Positions 14,089 through 16,388 of a DNA stretch of 16,388 nucleotides are shown in pieces. A program made the translations under genes and the position numbers. This DNA comes from DASXBA01 sp046729895. Lineage in GTDB: Bacteria > Actinomycetota > Thermoleophilia > Solirubrobacterales > Thermoleophilaceae. Below the pieces are notes generated by a model that had not been told where the DNA came from, did not search any database, and worked only from the letters and a program-made list of their open reading frames with translations. The stretch's first letter is position 1. The number at the start of each line of letters is the position of its first letter. The DNA is taken from assembly GCA_046729895.1 (NCBI GenBank), contig JBKPHP010000117.1, positions 1 to 16,388 on the forward strand. Reading direction: 5' to 3'.

Positions 14089-14198
14089 GGTCCGGCCTCC
14101 CTCCTCCTGGCTTTGTGCGTCTCTTCGACCAGATGCTCGACCCGCGACGGTCGCCATAGGCGATGTTCCTTTGAACGACGGTCTCGCCACTTCGCCAC
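14085..14198 (-). CDS. possible 37-residue peptide upstream of the element gene
   Basis: A frame from GTG 14198 ends in a TGA that overlaps the next start in GTGA. The product would be very basic: MAKWRDRRSKEHRLWRPSR then VEHLVEETHKARRREAGP. The sequence looks helical and amphipathic. It lies wholly inside the element; the frame stays open upstream through the distal repeat, but that part is only antisense tRNA. Codon use is less GC-biased than its neighbours. It could be a leader or coupling peptide or the tail of a truncated gene. Confidence 0.3.
   Translation of the reverse strand: MAKWRDRRSKEHRLWRPSRVEHLVEETHKARRREAGP
14096..14108 (-). promoter_or_regulatory. strong Shine-Dalgarno of the element gene
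   Basis: On the minus strand AGGAGGAGGGAGG ends 7 nt before GTG 14088. It is the best ribosome-binding site in the window and contrasts with the resident genes, most of which show none. It also decides the start codon of the 83-residue protein. Confidence 0.65.
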
Positions 14199-14244
14199 CT
14201 CTAAGTGAACGATCTCCTTCCTGTCCTTCTTCTTCGCTGCGCTC

Positions 14245-14272
14245 GGAAGGTTCGATTCCTTCGCCGCTCCGT
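14245..14272 (+). repeat. attR-like copy of the selC 3' end
   Basis: This is the perfect 28-bp repeat of 13628-13655, without the rest of the tRNA. It ends 32 nt before the amidohydrolase start, so before integration selC would have lain directly next to that gene. Confidence 0.8.
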
Positions 14273-14292
14273 CAGCGCGTATGGCGCCGGGG

Positions 14293-14298
14293 TAGTCT
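14293..14298 (+). promoter_or_regulatory. -10 box of the amidohydrolase gene
   Basis: TAGTCT (14293-14298) fits TANNNT and ends 6 nt before GTG 14305, predicting a leaderless mRNA. The -35 position would fall at the junction with the attR-like repeat (about 14270-14275), so integration may have changed this promoter. Confidence 0.45.
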
Positions 14299-14304
14299 GG
14301 CCTG

Positions 14305-15474
14305 GTGTTCTCGGACGCGCCGATTCGGCCGTGGCTCGACCGGCTGCGGGACGAGGTTCCCGGGCTCGATCCCTTCGACGTCCACACGCACATCGGCGCC
14401 AACGACCCTGACGGCTACCGCTGCAGCCCCGAGCAGCTGCTGGAGGCTCTCGACTCGGCGGGCGCCCGCGGGGTCGTCTTCGCGATGCACGAGCCGGACG
14501 GTTACTCGCCCGCGAACGACCGCGTCCTCGCGGTGGCAAAGGAGTCGGGTGGCCGGCTCACCGCCTTCTGCCGGCTGGACCCGGGTGTCCAGCCGGTCGC
14601 GGAGGCGGAGCGTTGCCTCGATGCCGGCGCGGCAGGCCTCAAGCTCCATCCCCGGGCGGAGGGCTTCACGCTCGATCACCCGGCCCTGCCCGATGTGTTC
14701 GCGCTCGCCGAGGAGCGCCGCGTCCCGATCCTCTGCCACGCGGGACGGGGCATCCCGGCGCTCGGGCGGCACGCGCTCGACCTTTGCGGCCGCTTTCCAG
14801 ACGCCAGGCTGATCCTGGCTCACGCCGGCATCTGCGACCTGGCCTGGATCTGGCGACCGGCACGCGACCACGCGAACCTGTTCTTCGACACGTCGTGGTG
14901 GGCGCCGGCCGACCTGCTGGCTCTACTGGCGCTGGTCCCGCCCGGGCAGGTCCTCTTCGGCAGCGACGCCCCGTACGCCACACCCGCGTTCGCGCTCACG
15001 TTGGCGATGCGCTACTCGCTTCAGACGGGACTCTCGCCGGAACAGGTGCGCGGCCTCACGGGCGGGCAGGTGGAACGGCTGCTCGCGGGAGAAGAGCCGC
15101 TCGATCTCGGCCCGGCGCCCGGGGCGGAGTCACTCCCGCGTGACCCCCTGCTCGACCGGGTCTACGGCCTGCTGATGAGCGCCGTGGGCCAGATGATGGT
15201 CCGGCGGGAGCCCCACGAAGTGCTCGCCCTCACGCGGCTCGCGTGCGAGGTTGGCGACGACGCGCCCCAGGCCGCCGTCTGCAGTTCCGTTCTCGCTCTC
15301 CTCGAAGAGCGGCGCCGGCACGTCGCGGAGGGTCGCGACGACGGCCGCCCTCCCCGCTTTGCGCCGGGGATCCACCTCGTGGTGCTGGCGGCCAGCATCG
15401 CACGCACCCCCGATGTTCCGCTCCCGCCCGACCCGGTCCCGGTCGATGTGGCGGAGCGCGCCGCCCAGGGCTGA
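14305..15474 (+). CDS. amidohydrolase-family (metal-dependent TIM-barrel) protein
   Basis: This 389-residue protein has the amidohydrolase_2 pattern. Metal ligands are DVHTH (His27, His29), Lys113 in GLKLHP, His145 (LCHAG), His173 (LAHAG) and Asp221 (FGSDAPY). In this group the reaction is usually hydrolysis or decarboxylation of a small molecule; the substrate is unknown. The barrel ends near residue 265. A C-terminal part of about 115 residues, mostly helical, follows and is not explained by the core fold; its tail (from about 370) is Pro/Asp-rich. The start is GTG 14305, with no Shine-Dalgarno and a TANNNT box 6 nt upstream. The last codons and stop lie in a 33-bp tandem duplication. It was probably the original downstream neighbour of selC. 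Confidence 0.88.
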   Translation: MFSDAPIRPWLDRLRDEVPGLDPFDVHTHIGANDPDGYRCSPEQLLEALDSAGARGVVFAMHEPDGYSPANDRVLAVAKESGGRLTAFCRLDPGVQPVAEAERCLDAGAAGLKLHPRAEGFTLDHPALPDVFALAEERRVPILCHAGRGIPALGRHALDLCGRFPDARLILAHAGICDLAWIWRPARDHANLFFDTSWWAPADLLALLALVPPGQVLFGSDAPYATPAFALTLAMRYSLQTGLSPEQVRGLTGGQVERLLAGEEPLDLGPAPGAESLPRDPLLDRVYGLLMSAVGQMMVRREPHEVLALTRLACEVGDDAPQAAVCSSVLALLEERRRHVAEGRDDGRPPRFAPGIHLVVLAASIARTPDVPLPPDPVPVDVAERAAQG

Positions 15475-15513
15475 CTCCCCCACGGCTGGCTCCGCGCCCA
15501 GGCCTGACTCCCC
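15462..15513 (+). repeat. 33-bp-period duplication across a stop codon
   Basis: CGCCCAGGgCTGACTCCCC (15462-15480) recurs as CGCCCAGGcCTGACTCCCC (15495-15513), matching at 18 of 19 bases with a period of 33 bp, or 11 codons. The first copy contains the amidohydrolase TGA stop and the second keeps an in-frame TGA. A shorter related unit, GGCTGGCTCC, lies between them. Confidence 0.55.
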
Positions 15514-15543
15514 GGTGGCGGTACTCGAAGAAGCCCCGCAACT

Positions 15544-15570
15544 GGGGGGTTCGGTGGGGCCGGGAGGGGG
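15544..15570 (+). other. G-quadruplex-type motif upstream of the zinc-ribbon gene
   Basis: Four G-runs (15544-15549, 15556-15559, 15562-15564, 15566-15570) are separated by 6, 2 and 1 nt, meeting the G3+N1-7 rule on the coding strand. The motif ends 31 nt before the ATG at 15602. Directly after it TGCGCCCC occurs twice (from 15571 and from 15583), which can pair with the G-runs as a competing hairpin. No -10 box of the type found before other genes is seen here. Confidence 0.4.
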
Positions 15571-15601
15571 TGCGCCCCACTATGCGCCCCAGTGACAGCC
15601 G

Positions 15602-15817
15602 ATGGTGTACGAGTCCGAGCAGAGCCGCTACATGCCCGCCGCTGTGTGCAGGCGCGGCCACGCCATCACGAGCGACACCACCCTGAGCGGGGACATCGCA
15701 ACCAAGTGCCCGGACTGCGGCGCCCGCGTTCTGATCAGCACGCAGCGCATCGTGGACACGCTCATAACCGAGGGCGTCAAGCGATCTGTCGGGCTACTAG
15801 GCATCAGGCCTGGCTAG
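15602..15817 (+). CDS. small zinc-ribbon protein
   Basis: This 71-residue protein has a Cys-x3-His ... Cys-x2-Cys pattern: VCRRGHAITSD, then KCPDCGARVLI. This is a zinc-ribbon fold like that in many small actinobacterial proteins. The C-terminal part (STQRIVDTLITEGVKRSVGLLG) is a short amphipathic helix. Zinc ribbons of this size often bind nucleic acid or proteins; the role is unknown. The ATG at 15602 has no Shine-Dalgarno; GTG 15605 and ATG 15632 are alternatives, and an in-frame TGA at 15593 limits the upstream end. The stop codon TAG lies in the CTAG target of the MITE-like element, and would be TAG with or without the insertion. Confidence 0.65.
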   Translation: MVYESEQSRYMPAAVCRRGHAITSDTTLSGDIATKCPDCGARVLISTQRIVDTLITEGVKRSVGLLGIRPG

Positions 15818-15978
15818 ATGATCGATTCCAAATTGGCGTGCCTGCGGGCGCGGGGCCGGATCAAGCTGGGCGACGCCCGCCGACGACGCCGCTAGCAGCT
15901 CTATCGGCGAGGAGGGGGGGCCATCCAGCGCCGATCTGGGTCGTCATCCGTGTGCGGCAATAGGGAATCGATCATCTA
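15815..15978. mobile_element. 160-bp MITE-like element, IS630/Tc1-mariner type
   Basis: The core is 15817-15976. The left end GATGATCGATTCC (15817-15829) is repeated exactly in inverse orientation at 15964-15976. Over 22 nt the ends match at 19 positions. Both ends are flanked by TA within CTAG (15814-15817 and 15976-15979), fitting a TA target duplication in a CTAG site as known for IS630. There is no transposase gene. The interior is GC-rich; one 25-codon frame (ATG 15818) begins in the repeat and ends in Arg codons, and I do not call it. Insertion occurred in the TAG stop of the zinc-ribbon gene without changing its protein. A large transcribed hairpin that terminates that gene is the alternative reading. 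Confidence 0.7.
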
Positions 15979-16024
15979 GCTGTCTCCTTGCTCGCGGGAC
16001 CGCGAGGCGTTTCGGCGGCGCCTG

Positions 16025-16030
16025 TAGGTT
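16025..16030 (+). promoter_or_regulatory. -10 box of the Lrp/AsnC-type gene
   Basis: TAGGTT (16025-16030) fits TANNNT and ends 7 nt before ATG 16038. There is no Shine-Dalgarno, so a leaderless mRNA is likely. The box lies 45 bp outside the MITE-like element. Confidence 0.45.
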
Positions 16031-16037
16031 CCGAGCC

Positions 16038-16277
16038 ATGGAGAGAGTTTGGGCCTACGTGTTCGTCGACACCGAGAACCCCGGTCCGAAGCGCCTGGTG
16101 CGAGAGATCCGAAAACTCGACGGCATTGTCCGCGCCGACGCGCTCTTCGGGACGCCAGACATCGTGGCGATCGTCGAGGGCGACGACATAGCCGCGATGG
16201 ACTCGGTCATCGATCGAATCGCCGAGCTTCCCGGGGTCTTGGACACCGAGTCAAAGGTCGCCCGGTGTCTCGAGTAG
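16038..16277 (+). CDS. stand-alone Lrp/AsnC ligand-binding (RAM) domain protein
   Basis: This 79-residue protein matches the C-terminal RAM domain of Lrp/AsnC regulators: a first strand ERVWAYVFVDTENPG, a helix KRLVREIRKLDGI, strands VRADALFGTPDIVAIVEGDD, then a helix AAMDSVIDRIAELPGV and the final strand LDTESKVARCL. The DNA-binding helix-turn-helix is absent, and there is no upstream frame to supply it. Stand-alone RAM proteins are known in archaea and actinobacteria. They form ring oligomers that bind amino acids or partner proteins, so this one may sense a small molecule without binding DNA. The start at 16038 fits the domain edge and has a TANNNT box 7 nt upstream. Confidence 0.88.
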   Translation: MERVWAYVFVDTENPGPKRLVREIRKLDGIVRADALFGTPDIVAIVEGDDIAAMDSVIDRIAELPGVLDTESKVARCLE

Positions 16278-16388
16278 TGGCGCCCGCAACACCACACGGA
16301 GACCCCCCGGAACGGGGGCCGAGCGGCGCGCGCAGCTCGGCGACCTCTTCGGCGAGTCGCCTCTCCTCGTCCCGCACGCGACGCGCGC
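16207..16388 (-). CDS. possible 3' end of a coiled-coil gene entering from the right edge
   Basis: A minus-strand frame is open from the window edge to a TGA at 16209-16207. Its first codons read RRVRDEERRLAEEVAELRAP, a charged heptad-like helix with high G/C third positions, typical of a real coiled coil. After about 25 codons codon use becomes ordinary, and the last 71 bp overlap the Lrp-type gene tail to tail. Either the gene really ends this way, or the true end is altered by a frameshift near 16320. The other minus frames show no stop between 16320 and the edge. Confidence 0.35.
   Translation of the reverse strand, partial: ARRVRDEERRLAEEVAELRAPLGPRSGGSPCGVAGATTRDTGRPLTRCPRPREARRFDR
16304..16318. 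terminator. short GC hairpin after the Lrp-type gene
   Basis: CCCCCG (16304-16309), loop GAA, CGGGGG (16313-16318) is a tight 6-bp stem 26 nt past the stop of the Lrp-type gene. It is not followed by a T-tract on either strand. It may be a terminator for that gene. If the coiled-coil frame on the other strand is real, the hairpin lies inside it. Confidence 0.3.

Larger units (their letters stand above)
13628..14272. mobile_element. very small integrated element or island remnant at selC
   Basis: The region is bounded by a perfect 28-bp direct repeat of the selC 3' end and is 617 bp from repeat to repeat. Inside are a 12-bp GC-only hairpin, two tiny overlapping minus-strand ORFs and a pair of GTCCCGAA repeats 11 bp apart. 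No complete integrase is present. A minus-strand frame that stops near 13679 and reads FRDTFGTLPSASPNAPAA could be the tail of a lost integrase, but I cannot show that. selC is a well-known island and phage insertion site in enterobacteria. The element is either a deletion relic or a satellite mobilised in trans. An ordinary partial tRNA duplication is the alternative. Confidence 0.6.

Noticed and set aside
14085..14402. The long version of the small upstream frame, through the attR-like repeat
   Set aside because: The upstream part is antisense tRNA and amidohydrolase sequence; only the part from GTG 14198 is plausible.
15818..15895. A 25-codon frame starting in the MITE left end, just after the zinc-ribbon stop
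   Set aside because: It starts in the inverted repeat and ends in a run of Arg codons; likely chance within the element.
1..16388. CRISPR arrays, rRNA genes or riboswitches
   Set aside because: I saw no regularly spaced repeats of CRISPR type, no rRNA sequence and no riboswitch core I could recognise.

Overview
The window is about 70% G+C with strong G/C bias at third codon positions. Its gene families (a DUF2342-type zincin, a PAC2-family protein, split NHEJ genes, topoisomerase IB, a UvrD-type helicase fused to a RecB-like nuclease) suggest a high-GC actinobacterium, perhaps of the Thermoleophilia (Solirubrobacterales/Gaiellales). The taxonomy is inferred from gene content only; no marker gene is present.

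Layout. Positions 1-150 hold an A+T-richer edge with a promoter pointing off the left end, then small degenerate repeats and a hairpin. On the minus strand from 4533 down to 151 lies a non-homologous end-joining block: phosphoesterase-ligase LigD, Ku, a separate LigD-type polymerase, then a zincin metalloprotease. A DUF488 gene runs the other way from 4532, and the two start codons overlap in one CATG. Next on the minus strand are a HAD phosphatase, topoisomerase IB and an inositol-monophosphatase-family protein. A 22-bp divergent gap with overlapping -10 boxes separates the last of these from a 1053-residue helicase-nuclease on the plus strand. An SRPBCC protein and a PAC2 protein follow on the minus strand, then an OB-HD (YhaM-like) nuclease on the plus strand.

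From 13562 the region becomes accessory. A selenocysteine tRNA gene (selC) is intact. The last 27 bases of the tRNA plus one more (28 bp) are repeated perfectly 617 bp downstream, which looks like the attL/attR pair of a very small integrated element. It holds two tiny overlapping minus-strand ORFs, one with the strongest Shine-Dalgarno sequence in the window. Beyond it come an amidohydrolase, a small zinc-ribbon protein, a 160-bp MITE-like element with 22-nt terminal inverted repeats placed in the zinc-ribbon stop codon (CTAG target, TA duplication), a stand-alone Lrp/AsnC-type RAM domain, and a possible coiled-coil gene entering from the right edge.

Cross-cutting signal. Eight protein genes and the tRNA gene have a TANNNT -10 motif 6-10 nt before the start, with no Shine-Dalgarno. 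This suggests that leaderless transcription is the normal mode for first genes of transcription units here. Functionally, many resident genes act on nucleic acids (end joining, topology, unwinding and nuclease, RNA turnover). No CRISPR array, rRNA gene or complete transposase was seen.
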